DNA of 52,733 bases from an uncultured Desulfosporosinus sp. (GCA_927405585.1 CAKMJS010000032.1:1-52733); one strand, 5' to 3'. Counted from the first letter of the stretch, positions 19,101 through 27,831 are shown. The notes: generated by a model not told the origin, from the sequence alone. A program made the numbers and translations.

Positions 19101-22100
19101 TGGATACAGTTCAACAGCGGAGTAACTGAAGACCTTTATGGGGTTGCCTTCGGAAATGACAGCGTAGTACTCGTAGGTCAAGGGGGAACGATACTTCAGT
19201 CCCAGGCGTTGACACAACCATCTATATCTCAAAAACTATCTAAGGTCAAAACTCCGACTTGGAATCAGAATACAACAGAATGGGAAGCAGTAGCAAATGC
19301 AGAGGCTTATGATGTAAAACTATATAAAGGTGGTAATGTGGTTGATACTCATACAGTCAATGAAGGTATTGGGCAATATGATTTTACCCAGATAATAACT
19401 GACCTAGGAGCAGGAACCTATAGTGTAACCGTGCAGGCTAAAGGAAACGGAGCACCTTATTATGACGGAGCTGTATCTTATCCTAGAATAAGAGTTGTGC
19501 TGGTTAGGGTGACAGGAGTAACCTTACAACCTAGCGAACTGAGAATGAGTTTGGGGCAAACAGTTCAGCTCAACGCAATTATTGAACCTGCAAATGCAAC
19601 AAATAAGAATGTCGCCTGGTTATTATTGGATGAACAAGAACAATTATCGGTAGATGTTGATGGTAATGTAACCGCCCTAACCCCTGGTCAAGCTACTATC
19701 ACGGTCAGAACTGAAGATGGAGAATATGAAGCTGCCTGTCAGGTAGAGGTTACAAGCGGCGATACATTAATTCCGATTATTACGGTTTTGCCAGAAGGAA
19801 ATGCAGTCATCGGTCAAGAGATACAGGTAAGTGGAGCAAGTTCATACGCCAATGAGGAAGGCCAGGAGATTGTATTATATGAGTGGGATTTTGATGAAGA
19901 CGGAAATTTCGAGGCACAGGGAGTAAATCAGACCCATACGTATCATAGTACAGGTCAATATTCTATTGAACTTAGAATCACAGACAACTTTGGTGTAACC
20001 AAAGAAACGAGCGTTAGTGTAGAAGTTCAAGAAGCAGGTCTTCCGCCGGTAGCGTCATTTACCATCATTCAGCAAACAGCGGAAGGAACAGTTTCAGTCG
20101 ATGCCTACTCATCCTCTCATCCTGATGTAAACCGTCATATCGTGTTATTTGAATGGGACTGGAACCCTGAGTATGTTTCAATTGATAGCTTTATATTCAC
20201 CATCGATGATACCGGAGAAACGCAACAACATTTATTCTCTCAGATTGGCAGCTATAAAGTTGCCCTGAGAGTTACTGATGATGCTGGACTACAGTCCATT
20301 GCAGTAAAGACAGTAATAATAAAAGCATTGCGGGGTCCGACAGCGGATGCAGGCGGTCCTTATGAAATCCTATGGGAACAAGACGCAAGCCTTGATGGCA
20401 GAGCTTCTACTGACCCGGATAGAAGCATGGGCGATTCCATTGTCAAGTATGAATGGGATTTCAATGGTAACGGACTGTATTTAGCATTAGGTGATTCTCC
20501 TACCGTACTTTGGAGTGATATACACTCATTATTAATGCAGAAATATTCCTCAGTGATTGATACGAATACGACATTTATTTTGCAGATAAGAATTAAAGTT
20601 ACAGACACGACTGGAAGATTTCATACAGATGTTACAACATTAACAATTCGTAGAGACCCTGGTCAAAATCAAGGCGATGATACATTAATTCCATTAATCA
20701 CAGTTTCGCCAGAAGGAAATGTAGTCATCGGTCAGGAGATACAGCTAAGTGGAGCAAGTTCATACGTCATCAATGATGAAGGCGGGACCATTGTATTATA
20801 TGAATGGGATTTTGATGGAGATGGAATCTACGAAGCTCAGGGGATCAACCAGACCCATACTTTCCAAAGCACAGGTCAATATGATATTGAACTTAGAATA
20901 ACCGATAACTTGGGAATAACCAATAAAACGAGTGTCAGAGTAGAGGTTCAAGAAGTCGCTCTTCCGCCGGCAGCAATATTTAGGATCATATCGCAAACGG
21001 CAGGGACAGTCTCAGTCGATGCCTCCTTATCCTACCATCCTGATTCACGTCAGATCGTGTTATATGAATGGGACTGGAACCTAGAGTATGGTTCAAATAA
21101 TATGTTTACACCCGAGGCTGTAGGAGTAACTCAACAACACTCGTATTCGCAAATGGGCAGTTATCAAGTTGCATTGAGGGTAACTGACGATGTAGGATTA
21201 CAGTGCATTGCACTAAAATCCGTAACAATAGAAGCAAACAATTCTCCGCTGGCGAATGCAGGTGGTCCTTATGAGATTCTTTGGGGACAAGACGCTAGCT
21301 TTGATGGCAGTACTTCTACTGACCCTGATATCAGCATGGGCGATTCCATTGTCAAGTACGAATGGGACATGAATCATAATGGGCTTTATTCAGATGCGAC
21401 AGGTCCTAATCCTACTTTACTTTGGGGTGCTATACATTCATTGTTGATCCAGAATTACTCGTCAGTCATTGATACTCAAACGACATTTGTGCTGCCAATA
21501 AGAATTAGAGTTACAGATAGGACAGGAAGATCTCATGCAGATGGCACATCATTAACAATTCGTAAAAGCCAGAATCAAAATTCAGGTGACGGGGGATCAT
21601 CAGATAGTGGCGGCAGCACTTCCACAAGTACAACCGATATAGTTGCTGGGGATGTCATCGATAGTAAAACTGGGCAAATAGTAAAAGGAATGGAAGCAAA
21701 GGTTACAACAGAAACTAACGGGATGAAAACCGTTGAAGTAAAATCTCAGGAAGCAATTTTAATGCAACAGTCCAATGGCCAACAAAGCCCGGTAAGTGAT
21801 TTAAGTAAATTGGGATTTTCAGCCACCCCCAACTCAGCAGTCCAGATCACATTGGCTACGGATGGAACCATTCAAATTACTAACCTAGCCAACGCAACAG
21901 AATCTACCTTTGCTGTCACCTATGATTTAGGTAACGGTCAAATCATCACTATCGGTACGATTGAAGTCGAAGTCGACTCCAATGGGGAAGTCAGCATAAG
22001 CAGTACTTTAATTGACCCCTATGGCATTATTACCGATCCAACGACAGGCAAGGTGATTGCTGGCACTCATGTCACCTTGTACTATGCCGATACGGAAAGA

Positions 22101-23273
22101 AACAGAAGTACAGGCAAAACCCCGGATACCGTGGTGGATCTTCCTATCTTGGACGGCTTTCAACCCAATGACAACCGAAATCCTCAAGAGAGTGATGAAT
22201 ACGGAGCCTATGCCTTCATGGTCTTTCCTACTTCAGATTATTACTTGCAAGCCACCAAAGATGGCTATGAAACCTACAAGAGTATCACTATTTCCGTAGA
22301 ACAGGAAATCGTCAAATGGGACTTCAAAATGAACAAGCCTTTAACAGGAATAACCAGATTGGCTGGAATGAGTAGAGTGGATACAGCCTTGGCTATAGCC
22401 AAAGCCAATTACACCGACAAACTGAGCAATGTTGTCCTGGCCACAGCAGCCAATTATCCTGATGCTTTAAGCGGAAGCGTTCTGGCCTATAAACTTAATG
22501 CTCCCATTCTACTGGTTGGAAGTTCAATAGTTGATCAGGAAAAGATCTTGGATTATCTCAAAACCAGTCTAAATACAGACGGAACCGTTTATATTCTGGG
22601 AGGAACCGGAGCTGTTGGCAGTGAGATGGAAACGAAAATTAGCGCAGCCGGATTCTCCAAGATCAACAGAATAGGCGGTGCAGATCGAAGTAGCACAGCA
22701 CTTATGATTGCCGATCAACTGGAAATAAGGACAGGAACGCCCCTCGTCCTGGTCAATGAAGCAAGCTACGCCGACGCCTTGGCTATCGGTAGCAGTGCGG
22801 CAGCCATGCAAAGCCCTATTCTGTTGATAGGGAAAGATGGCCTAAGTCAGAACGTAAAGAAAAAGATTACTCAAATCAAGCCAATTAAAGTCTATATCAT
22901 CGGTCTAGAAGCAGTGATCAGCGAAGAAGCTGAAAGTCAAGTAGCAGAAATCACCTCTTTAGAACAAGGCAACATCGTAAGAATTGGTGGGCAAGATCGA
23001 TATGCCACGGCACTGGCAGTAGCTAAATACTTTAACCTCTCGGGGAAAAATGCCTGTGTGGCAACAGGTAGTAACTTCCCGGATGGCCTGTCCGGCAGTG
23101 TCTATGCCGCTAATTACAATTCTCCGATTATCTTAGTAAATGAAAGATTGTCGAATGAAACAAAGGATTATCTCAAGACAAGAGAGATGACAGGAGTAAC
23201 CATCTTCGGAGGTGAAGGCGCAATGAGTGTAGTTGTGGAACAAGAATTGTCAGCGCTGTTAATAGAGGAGTGA
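16143..23273 (+). CDS. Giant cell-surface protein: propeller repeats, Fn3, Big2, PKD modules and CWB2 anchor
   Basis: A 2376-residue exported protein. A signal peptide ends near residue 42 (hydrophobic LTFVFLLTIVFVFIP, then KAKE). About 50-620 and 720-1025 hold degenerate roughly 40-residue repeats (FVAVGxxGxIxTSxDGxxW), like BNR/HCF136-type beta-propellers. Between them (about 630-715) lies a fibronectin III domain. A second beta-sandwich (1035-1120) and a Big2 domain (1122-1205) follow, then six PKD-like modules as two copies of a three-module block (1207-1500, 1512-1803), a Ser/Gly/Thr linker, a carboxypeptidase-regulatory-like domain (1958-2056) and three CWB2 repeats (about 2065-2372; TRLAGMSRVDTA, NRIGGADRSSTA, VRIGGQDRYATA). 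CWB2 repeats bind wall polymers in clostridia, so this is likely a wall-anchored adhesin or S-layer-associated protein. AAGGAGGG precedes the ATG. No catalytic motif recognised. Confidence 0.9.
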   Translation: MPNPHLSEELRFAKVNWRFRAVYLTFVFLLTIVFVFIPDIVKAKESSDTPWNYRSPLPTANTLFRADYIHGKFFASGMNGTMLSSTDGENWDTYDLGNTDSLRGFAYGNNTYVIVGYASGVLGTIYTSVDGINWNQAATTPDHQLMDIVYGDNKFVAVGQSGKIFTSSDGSIWEKKLVSEIENNLNSITYANGIYVAVGSNGCIFTSLDGESWTARGSTSYDLWDVTYGDGKFVAVGGKYGTYEPSRIYTSLNGEAWTACSLPSDYSRLNGVTYDGNQFVAVGYSSLGTNAYVLKSANGTTWSVVNTGIKGSFNGIAAGNGILAAVGAFGNLYTSTDAQNWISLNSGTKHTLNGIAYHDNTFVSVGEDGAVQTSPDGVAWTIQNSGTAKDLKAINYLDDGFIAVGEKGEILTSNNGLAWIRKSLGFSVPLLDIAYGNEMYVAVGGSGYSAVIVTSTDGVTWNTVSHGYSVPLMSVAYGNGVFVALGKNGQVYRSSDGSSWPQTMLPGSGHYPTDIIYADGKFFGVGYGEVYSSVDDGVTWTVTDSSIDYSLNSIAYSGGNLVAVGQFGKIVASNDNGESWVEQSSGLWGEYTELFDVVASTNSVGNNTFVVVGKNGILLQSDPIVNQGEVDNLPPTWPENSNLTVADVTDTSLVLSWDAANDNVGVIGYKVFKNGEELIILAGDISSYTVTGLASETNYTFKIEAGDAAGNWSTNGPEKAVSQSPLAIWTSRDAGRTEDLFDITWSNGTFMVVGQDGTVLKSPDGVNWSSQTLQVSGESRDLLGVAYGNNRFVTVGPQFYAMTEDEQNWNSSLAINMVDFKSVAYGIEGTQNNQRQVFIASGMTNGADGNEEGWGRFSASENGINWGVMEVNNRESINDISYNTNNGFFAGVTDTKIIIFNSLGIYTTQVFTDSLTGIACNNETYVAIGVGGKLSESGIIYTSTDRVTWNKVKTTTDPLLGVSYGEGMFIAVGKFGTVLSSIDGTNWIQFNSGVTEDLYGVAFGNDSVVLVGQGGTILQSQALTQPSISQKLSKVKTPTWNQNTTEWEAVANAEAYDVKLYKGGNVVDTHTVNEGIGQYDFTQIITDLGAGTYSVTVQAKGNGAPYYDGAVSYPRIRVVLVRVTGVTLQPSELRMSLGQTVQLNAIIEPANATNKNVAWLLLDEQEQLSVDVDGNVTALTPGQATITVRTEDGEYEAACQVEVTSGDTLIPIITVLPEGNAVIGQEIQVSGASSYANEEGQEIVLYEWDFDEDGNFEAQGVNQTHTYHSTGQYSIELRITDNFGVTKETSVSVEVQEAGLPPVASFTIIQQTAEGTVSVDAYSSSHPDVNRHIVLFEWDWNPEYVSIDSFIFTIDDTGETQQHLFSQIGSYKVALRVTDDAGLQSIAVKTVIIKALRGPTADAGGPYEILWEQDASLDGRASTDPDRSMGDSIVKYEWDFNGNGLYLALGDSPTVLWSDIHSLLMQKYSSVIDTNTTFILQIRIKVTDTTGRFHTDVTTLTIRRDPGQNQGDDTLIPLITVSPEGNVVIGQEIQLSGASSYVINDEGGTIVLYEWDFDGDGIYEAQGINQTHTFQSTGQYDIELRITDNLGITNKTSVRVEVQEVALPPAAIFRIISQTAGTVSVDASLSYHPDSRQIVLYEWDWNLEYGSNNMFTPEAVGVTQQHSYSQMGSYQVALRVTDDVGLQCIALKSVTIEANNSPLANAGGPYEILWGQDASFDGSTSTDPDISMGDSIVKYEWDMNHNGLYSDATGPNPTLLWGAIHSLLIQNYSSVIDTQTTFVLPIRIRVTDRTGRSHADGTSLTIRKSQNQNSGDGGSSDSGGSTSTSTTDIVAGDVIDSKTGQIVKGMEAKVTTETNGMKTVEVKSQEAILMQQSNGQQSPVSDLSKLGFSATPNSAVQITLATDGTIQITNLANATESTFAVTYDLGNGQIITIGTIEVEVDSNGEVSISSTLIDPYGIITDPTTGKVIAGTHVTLYYADTERNRSTGKTPDTVVDLPILDGFQPNDNRNPQESDEYGAYAFMVFPTSDYYLQATKDGYETYKSITISVEQEIVKWDFKMNKPLTGITRLAGMSRVDTALAIAKANYTDKLSNVVLATAANYPDALSGSVLAYKLNAPILLVGSSIVDQEKILDYLKTSLNTDGTVYILGGTGAVGSEMETKISAAGFSKINRIGGADRSSTALMIADQLEIRTGTPLVLVNEASYADALAIGSSAAAMQSPILLIGKDGLSQNVKKKITQIKPIKVYIIGLEAVISEEAESQVAEITSLEQGNIVRIGGQDRYATALAVAKYFNLSGKNACVATGSNFPDGLSGSVYAANYNSPIILVNERLSNETKDYLKTREMTGVTIFGGEGAMSVVVEQELSALLIEE
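19762..21560 (+). repeat. Tandem duplication of about 890 bp inside the surface-protein gene
   Basis: Roughly 19762-20650 and 20676-21560 encode the same order of three PKD-like modules. Near-identical phrases recur (GQEIQ-SGASSY, VLYEWDFD, SMGDSIVKYEWD), with scattered differences and small indels. This is the mark of an older in-frame duplication. Confidence 0.85.
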
Positions 23274-23374
23274 ACTCGTTCAGCTAAGTCTTCACCTTCT
23301 TTTCAATGAGAGATTAGATGCAGTACTTATCATCGAAGAAAAGGCTAGAAGGGTAATACAGTTTTAATCAATGA

Positions 23375-23457
23375 TGCCCCCGACGATAAGCGCAGGTTGA
23401 CCCGCTCATAACGTATGAAACGTTGAAGCGTTAACTACTGACTTAACGTCAGGGGCT
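23375..23457 (+). other. Candidate structured RNA or hairpin element
   Basis: Outer arms GCCCCCGACG (23376-23385) and CGTCAGGGGC (23447-23456) pair with one mismatch. Inside lie AACGT/ACGTT (23410-23424) and CGTTAA/TTAACG (23429-23448) hairpins and a GGT/ACC one. It sits between the surface-protein gene and the TetR promoter. It matches no riboswitch I can name and could also be a terminator region. Confidence 0.35.
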
Positions 23458-23504
23458 AATATTTGGGTTCACGCAACTGAACAATTGGTTACTTAACATT
23501 AGGA

Positions 23505-23532
23505 TTGACAGAAATTCTATAACTGTTAGAAT
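23505..23532 (+). promoter_or_regulatory. Sigma-A promoter of the TetR-exporter operon
   Basis: TTGACA (23505-23510), a 16-bp spacer and TAGAAT (23527-23532), 45 bp upstream of the TetR start codon. Confidence 0.75.
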
Positions 23533-23535
23533 AAG

Positions 23536-23549
23536 TGAGTAATCACTCA
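23536..23549. promoter_or_regulatory. Probable TetR operator
   Basis: TGAGT-AATC-ACTCA is a short palindrome just after the -10 box, over the expected transcription start. That is the usual place for autorepression by the TetR protein encoded next to it. Confidence 0.6.
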
Positions 23550-23576
23550 TATGAAATATTTATTTTGGAGGACCTC

Positions 23577-24215
23577 ATGAAGTCAAATCAAGAAACTCAA
23601 CTACGGGAAATCCGTAGCAAGAAAACACCGGAACAACGCAGACAGGACATTATTGATGCCAGTCTTAAAATCTTTGCTCTCAAAGGGTATAGTGGCTCGA
23701 GTACGGCTGAGATAGCACATGCTGCTGGGGTAGCAGAAGGGACCATTTTCCGACATTTCACTACAAAGAAGGACTTGCTGATTGCCGTGTTAGAGCCTAA
23801 AGTCCTTGATGGGTTGATCCAGCTCGACCAAGAATACCGAGTGGATACACCAACGGACTTCTTCCGGCGCTTTCTGAGGAACCGCTTGGAGCTACTTAAA
23901 GAAAATGCCTCTCTCGTGCGTTTCATGTTTGCGGAAGCTCAGTATCATCCTGAGGTCAAGGAAGCTCTGTTTAAAGAGATTTTAGGGCAGGGTATTGGCA
24001 TTATTAGGCCGTGGTTTGAAAAGGGTGTTGAGCAGGGGGATTTTAGAGACCTACCGTTTCTGCCCACCATGCGAAGTTTTATGGGGATGGTCATGTTTTA
24101 TGGATTAATGGGTAATGTTTTTCAAGGCTTCTCTCCGGAGAAAACAATCGAAGAGGCCGCCGATCATATTTTGGACCTCTTTTTACATGGTCTAGCGCTG
24201 GAAGATAAGAAATGA
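23577..24215 (+). CDS. TetR/AcrR-family repressor
   Basis: About 212 residues. The N-terminal helix-turn-helix is typical (RRQDIIDASLKIFALKGYSG, STAEIAHAAGVAEGTIFRHF); the C-terminal part is the usual ligand-binding helical bundle. The start is the ATG behind TTTTGGAGG; an upstream in-frame ATG at 23535 lies inside the promoter and operator and is not used. It is followed by a HlyD-type adaptor and a two-gene ABC exporter, so it should repress the exporter until a drug or toxic ligand binds. Confidence 0.9.
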   Translation: MKSNQETQLREIRSKKTPEQRRQDIIDASLKIFALKGYSGSSTAEIAHAAGVAEGTIFRHFTTKKDLLIAVLEPKVLDGLIQLDQEYRVDTPTDFFRRFLRNRLELLKENASLVRFMFAEAQYHPEVKEALFKEILGQGIGIIRPWFEKGVEQGDFRDLPFLPTMRSFMGMVMFYGLMGNVFQGFSPEKTIEEAADHILDLFLHGLALEDKK

Positions 24216-24386
24216 GGTAAGAGTGTCAGGATAGATATTAAAGAATGCGAGTGAGGAAACTAAAGAGAGTAAGAGATTATAAGAGAAAAGAAAATTTAAG
24301 AGAGTTCATGTAAAGAATAACATAGCGAAAGAAAAAGAAATGATATAGAGGAACAGTCTAGAGTCTAAAGGAGCAGGAGGAGAAAC

Positions 24387-25406
24387 ATGAAAAAGAAAAT
24401 TGCTGGTATCGTCATTGTTCTATTCGTAATCACCCTGTCAATCTTTGGTTACAGGGAGTATTCAAACAAACCTGCTGCCCCCATCACTTATTCTGGTACG
24501 ATTGAAGGAACCGATTTGCCTGTTCAGCCAGAGTTAGGTGGACGGATCATTGACTTACCAGTGCAGCAGGGTCAAATCATCAAAGCTGGTGACATCGTTG
24601 CCAAACTCGATGACAGTCAGGCTAAAATTTCTCTGGATTCGGCGAAGAGCCAGCAGACTCAAGCTCAAGCCAAACTCAACGATCTCTTAGGCGGGGCGCG
24701 AGCGGAGGAAATTCGGCGTCTGGAGTACGTAGTGACGCAGGCGAAAGCAAATTTAGCCGCTCTAGAACCAAATCTTAAATTTGAGGAAGAGAATCTGGCC
24801 ACAAATCAAAAACTGTATGAAGGTGGCGCAATTAGTAAACAGCTCGTGGATGCTCAACAAAATAAACTCGATACTCTAAAAGCCCAATATCAGAGTGTTC
24901 AAGCGAGTGTCAATGTAGCCCAAGCGAGCGTCAATCAAGCTCACGCAGGGAACACACAACCTACGATTCAGGCTCAGAAGGCGGCAGTGGACATCGCAGC
25001 TCAGTCTGTGAAGATGGCTGAACTGAGCTTGAGCAAATTAATCATCAAAAGTCCAGCTGCTGGTCAGGTTCTCTATAAGCATGTTGAGCTAGGTCAAGTC
25101 GTCACCCCAGGTGCAACCTTGGTGACGATTCTGAATCCGAATGATTTGTGGATAAAAATCTATATTCCTGAAGCCAAGTTGAATGAGGTGAAAGTGGGCG
25201 GGACAGCTTCAATCGTTGTCAGTTCTTACCCTGGCAAAACGTTCAAAGGTCAAATTCAATACGTTAGTAACCAAGCAGAATTTACACCTAAAAACGTACA
25301 GACCAAAGAAGAACGAGCGACCACCGTCTATGCAGTTAAGCTGAGTATTACGGAAGGTAAGGAACAGTTGAAAGCGGGTATGCCAGCGGATGTGACCTTG
25401 GAGTAG
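24387..25406 (+). CDS. HlyD-family membrane fusion/adaptor protein
   Basis: A 339-residue protein with one N-terminal membrane anchor (IAGIVIVLFVITLSIFGY), a split biotinyl-lipoyl domain, a long coiled-coil hairpin (about 75-205, rich in Gln/Ala with NQKLYEGGAISKQ) and a beta-barrel (LWIKIYIPE). It resembles YbhG/YhiI adaptors of ABC exporters. The strong GGAGGAG ribosome site is eight bases before the ATG. The ABC ATPase follows after 14 bp, so they work as one exporter in the envelope. The 171-bp gap before it shows nothing but a purine-rich leader. Confidence 0.9.
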   Translation: MKKKIAGIVIVLFVITLSIFGYREYSNKPAAPITYSGTIEGTDLPVQPELGGRIIDLPVQQGQIIKAGDIVAKLDDSQAKISLDSAKSQQTQAQAKLNDLLGGARAEEIRRLEYVVTQAKANLAALEPNLKFEEENLATNQKLYEGGAISKQLVDAQQNKLDTLKAQYQSVQASVNVAQASVNQAHAGNTQPTIQAQKAAVDIAAQSVKMAELSLSKLIIKSPAAGQVLYKHVELGQVVTPGATLVTILNPNDLWIKIYIPEAKLNEVKVGGTASIVVSSYPGKTFKGQIQYVSNQAEFTPKNVQTKEERATTVYAVKLSITEGKEQLKAGMPADVTLE

Positions 25407-25420
25407 AGGAGTGAGGAAAA

Positions 25421-26194
25421 ATGAAGCTGGCCATTGATTGTCAGGGCCTAGTCAAACGGTTTGGCACGTACACGGCGGTTCAAGGGGTAACCTTTCAGAT
25501 CCCTCCTGGGACAATCATGGGTTTTGTCGGACCGAACGGGGCGGGTAAGACGACCATCATTCGTATGTTGTGCGGTGTCTTAGTACCGACAGAGGGTCAA
25601 GCAACCGTGCTCGGATTTGATGTCCGGACTCAGCCTGAGGAAATCAAACAACGTATTGGGTATATGTCACAAAAATTTAGCCTTTACGAGGATCTAACAG
25701 TGGGTGAAAATCTTGATTTTTATGCAGGGGTCTACAGTCTGAGGGGGGAAATTGCTCGCGCTGAGAAAACGCGGGTGATTGAGCTGATTGGCTTGGGTGA
25801 CAGAACCTCGCAACTGGTCGCTTCTCTTTCCGGCGGTTGGAAGCAACGGGTGGCCTTAGGTTGTGCTTTACTGCATAATCCACAACTACTCATCTTAGAT
25901 GAACCGACAGCTGGGGTTGATCCCGTTACTCGACGTATTTTCTGGGATTTGATTCATCAGTTGGCTAAAGGGGGGATGACCGTTTTGGTTAGTACCCACT
26001 ACATGGATGAAGCGGATACGTGTGATTATCTGGGCTTCGTTTTTTACGGGCGCTTAATTGCCTTTGGCTCCCCCGATGATATGAAGAAACAAGAAACAAA
26101 AGCTAATTTAGATGATCTCTTCATCTATTATGTCAAACATGAAGCCTCGGACGACCCTCGCAACTTAGTCAAAAGAAAGGGAGGGCTAAGTTGA
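25421..26194 (+). CDS. ABC exporter ATPase (drug/efflux type)
   Basis: A 257-residue single nucleotide-binding domain: Walker A GPNGAGKTT, Q-loop YMSQKFSLY, signature LSGGWKQRVALG, Walker B LLILDEPTAGVDP and the H-loop STHYMDEAD. It powers the ABC-2 permease whose gene overlaps its stop codon. Its signature sequence and the gene order (adaptor, ATPase, permease) fit the YbhF/YhiH multidrug or polymer exporter class. Confidence 0.93.
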   Translation: MKLAIDCQGLVKRFGTYTAVQGVTFQIPPGTIMGFVGPNGAGKTTIIRMLCGVLVPTEGQATVLGFDVRTQPEEIKQRIGYMSQKFSLYEDLTVGENLDFYAGVYSLRGEIARAEKTRVIELIGLGDRTSQLVASLSGGWKQRVALGCALLHNPQLLILDEPTAGVDPVTRRIFWDLIHQLAKGGMTVLVSTHYMDEADTCDYLGFVFYGRLIAFGSPDDMKKQETKANLDDLFIYYVKHEASDDPRNLVKRKGGLS

Positions 26195-27336
26195 TGCAAC
26201 GTTTCGCCTGGGTGCGTTTTATAGCGGTCTTAAAAAAAGAATTCATTCATATCCGTCGGGACCGTCCCAGCTTAATCATGGCCATTGCCATGCCGATCGC
26301 GATGCTGCTCATATTTGGCTATGCTATCAACACGAATGTAGAGCACCTGCCCACGGTGGTTTGGGACCAAGCCCAAACTGTCGATAGCCGGGAATTGGTT
26401 ACCTCAATTCGCAATACTCAATATATGGATCCTGATAATTTCGTCCAAGGTTATCAGGAGATTGAAGGCTATATGGACAGCGGTAAAGCGCGAGCCGCAG
26501 TCATTATTCCTCCAGATTTCGGTAAGAAAATTCAGGGCATGGAATCAGCAAGCGTTCAAGTTTTGGTCGATGGGTCCGATCCCACGGTGGCTCGAGCGGT
26601 GATGTCAGCGGTTCAAATGCTGGGCTTGAATAAATCGCTGCAACTCCAGAGTGAGCGTATTGTGGCTATGGGCACTGCTCCGGGTCTGGAAATGCCGCTC
26701 AATTTTGAGACACGGGTTTGGTACAACCCGGACATGAAATCCATGGTCTTCAACATTCCAGCATTAATAGGCTTGATCCTGCAAAATGTAATTGCTATGT
26801 TGACCTCATTTTCCATTGTGCGGGAAAAGGAACGCGGTACAATGGAGCAATTGGTCGTGACACCGATCCGCCCACTAGAATTAATGTTAGGAAAGCTTAT
26901 CCCCTTCGTGTTTATCGGCTTTGTGTCACTATGCCTGATTTTGGCAACCGGTATTTTCTGGTTCGGTGTGGTACCGATTGGAAGTATTCCACTCCTTTTC
27001 GTGCTGTCGACTCTCTTTCTGATTACCATCCTGGCCATCGGACTATTGATCTCTAGCATTGCTAAGACACAGTTGCAAGCCATGCAAATGACCTTCATTT
27101 TGCTTTTGCCCTCCATCCTCTTGTCGGGCTTTATCTTTCCAAGGGAAACAATGCCCACACTGTTGCAACTTCTGGGCGGGTTATTTCCACTGACTTATTT
27201 TTTGAGAATTGTGCGAGGTATCTTCCTCAAAGGGGTCGGAATGGAGTACCTTTGGCAGGACACCTTGATATTGTGTGCTTTTGCGGTTCTCTTGTTAGCG
27301 ATCGCAGCGAAGAAGTTTAAGAAGACTCTCGATTAG
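26194..27336 (+). CDS. ABC-2-type exporter permease
   Basis: A 380-residue ABC-2 permease: one N-terminal membrane helix (IMAIAMPIAMLLIFGYAI), a large extracytoplasmic domain (about 45-180), then five membrane helices, with the family motif EKERGTMEQL between. Its ATG overlaps the last base of the ATPase stop codon (TGATG), so translation is coupled. A TTG three bases earlier is a weaker option. It is the last gene of the exporter operon. Confidence 0.92.
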   Translation: MQRFAWVRFIAVLKKEFIHIRRDRPSLIMAIAMPIAMLLIFGYAINTNVEHLPTVVWDQAQTVDSRELVTSIRNTQYMDPDNFVQGYQEIEGYMDSGKARAAVIIPPDFGKKIQGMESASVQVLVDGSDPTVARAVMSAVQMLGLNKSLQLQSERIVAMGTAPGLEMPLNFETRVWYNPDMKSMVFNIPALIGLILQNVIAMLTSFSIVREKERGTMEQLVVTPIRPLELMLGKLIPFVFIGFVSLCLILATGIFWFGVVPIGSIPLLFVLSTLFLITILAIGLLISSIAKTQLQAMQMTFILLLPSILLSGFIFPRETMPTLLQLLGGLFPLTYFLRIVRGIFLKGVGMEYLWQDTLILCAFAVLLLAIAAKKFKKTLD

Positions 27337-27353
27337 GAGGGCATGAAGTTAGG

Positions 27354-27692
27354 GAGGGTGTGAAGTTGCTCCGCTCACCCACGTCGTCGTCGCTACCATG
27401 CTTAATGACTCGGCGAGAACGGCAAAACCTCTGGGTTTTCTGCAAGTGCGTCGCTCCTTGCCATCCTTGGCACCGCGACATCAGTCCATCACGGCGCCTT
27501 GCCGTCACGACACCTTGCCATCCATGGCGGTGTTCTAATCTCGAACGTCCTTGTTCGAGTCATGGCGGCGCTCTAACCTCGAACGTCCTTGTTCGAGTCA
27601 TGGACAAGCCAAATGCCGTTCTGGCCCCGAGTCTTTGAAGCATGATTTATCGCGACTCTGCATAAAGGGTTCGCTCGCAATATCACACCCTC
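27354..27692. repeat. 339-bp non-coding element folding as one long imperfect hairpin
   Basis: The ends are inverted copies: GAGGGTGTGA at 27354 matches TCACACCCTC ending at 27692. The match continues inward, with CATGCTT, GACTCGG and GAGAACGGCA on the left facing their complements on the right. At the exact centre (about 27522) GCC-ATCCAT-GGC closes the loop. GC content and codon pattern differ from the flanking genes, and no gene is credible inside. It starts 17 bp after the exporter stop codon. A MITE-like mobile element or long hairpin RNA is likely. Confidence 0.75.
27527..27602. repeat. Two tandem 38-bp units, each with a small palindrome
   Basis: Units at 27527-27564 and 27565-27602 differ at only three positions. 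Each contains CTCGAAC-GTCCTT-GTTCGAG, a 7-bp stem. They lie in the right arm of the long hairpin element. Confidence 0.9.
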
Positions 27693-27725
27693 TAGGTAAG
27701 GGACGGAGAAGGGTCATAATGATTG

Positions 27726-27753
27726 TTGAACCCAGAGCTAAAAATGGTATACT
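27726..27753 (+). promoter_or_regulatory. Sigma-A promoter for the cyclophilin-aminotransferase pair
   Basis: TTGAAC (27726-27731), 16-bp spacer, TATACT (27748-27753), 79 bp before the chosen start codon. Confidence 0.65.
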
Positions 27754-27831
27754 GTGATAGGTGGATCGAAGGTCTATAGCAATAGCCCATAAAAGTTTTT
27801 GCAGTTTAGATTATTGGAGGATGCGAAAGGA

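Noticed and set aside
26613-27158. 181-codon minus-strand frame opposite the ABC permease
   Set aside because: Antisense of membrane-helix codons; no ribosome site.
27360-27757. Short frames between the exporter and cyclophilin genes
   Set aside because: They lie in the long-hairpin element and its repeats, with no protein likeness.
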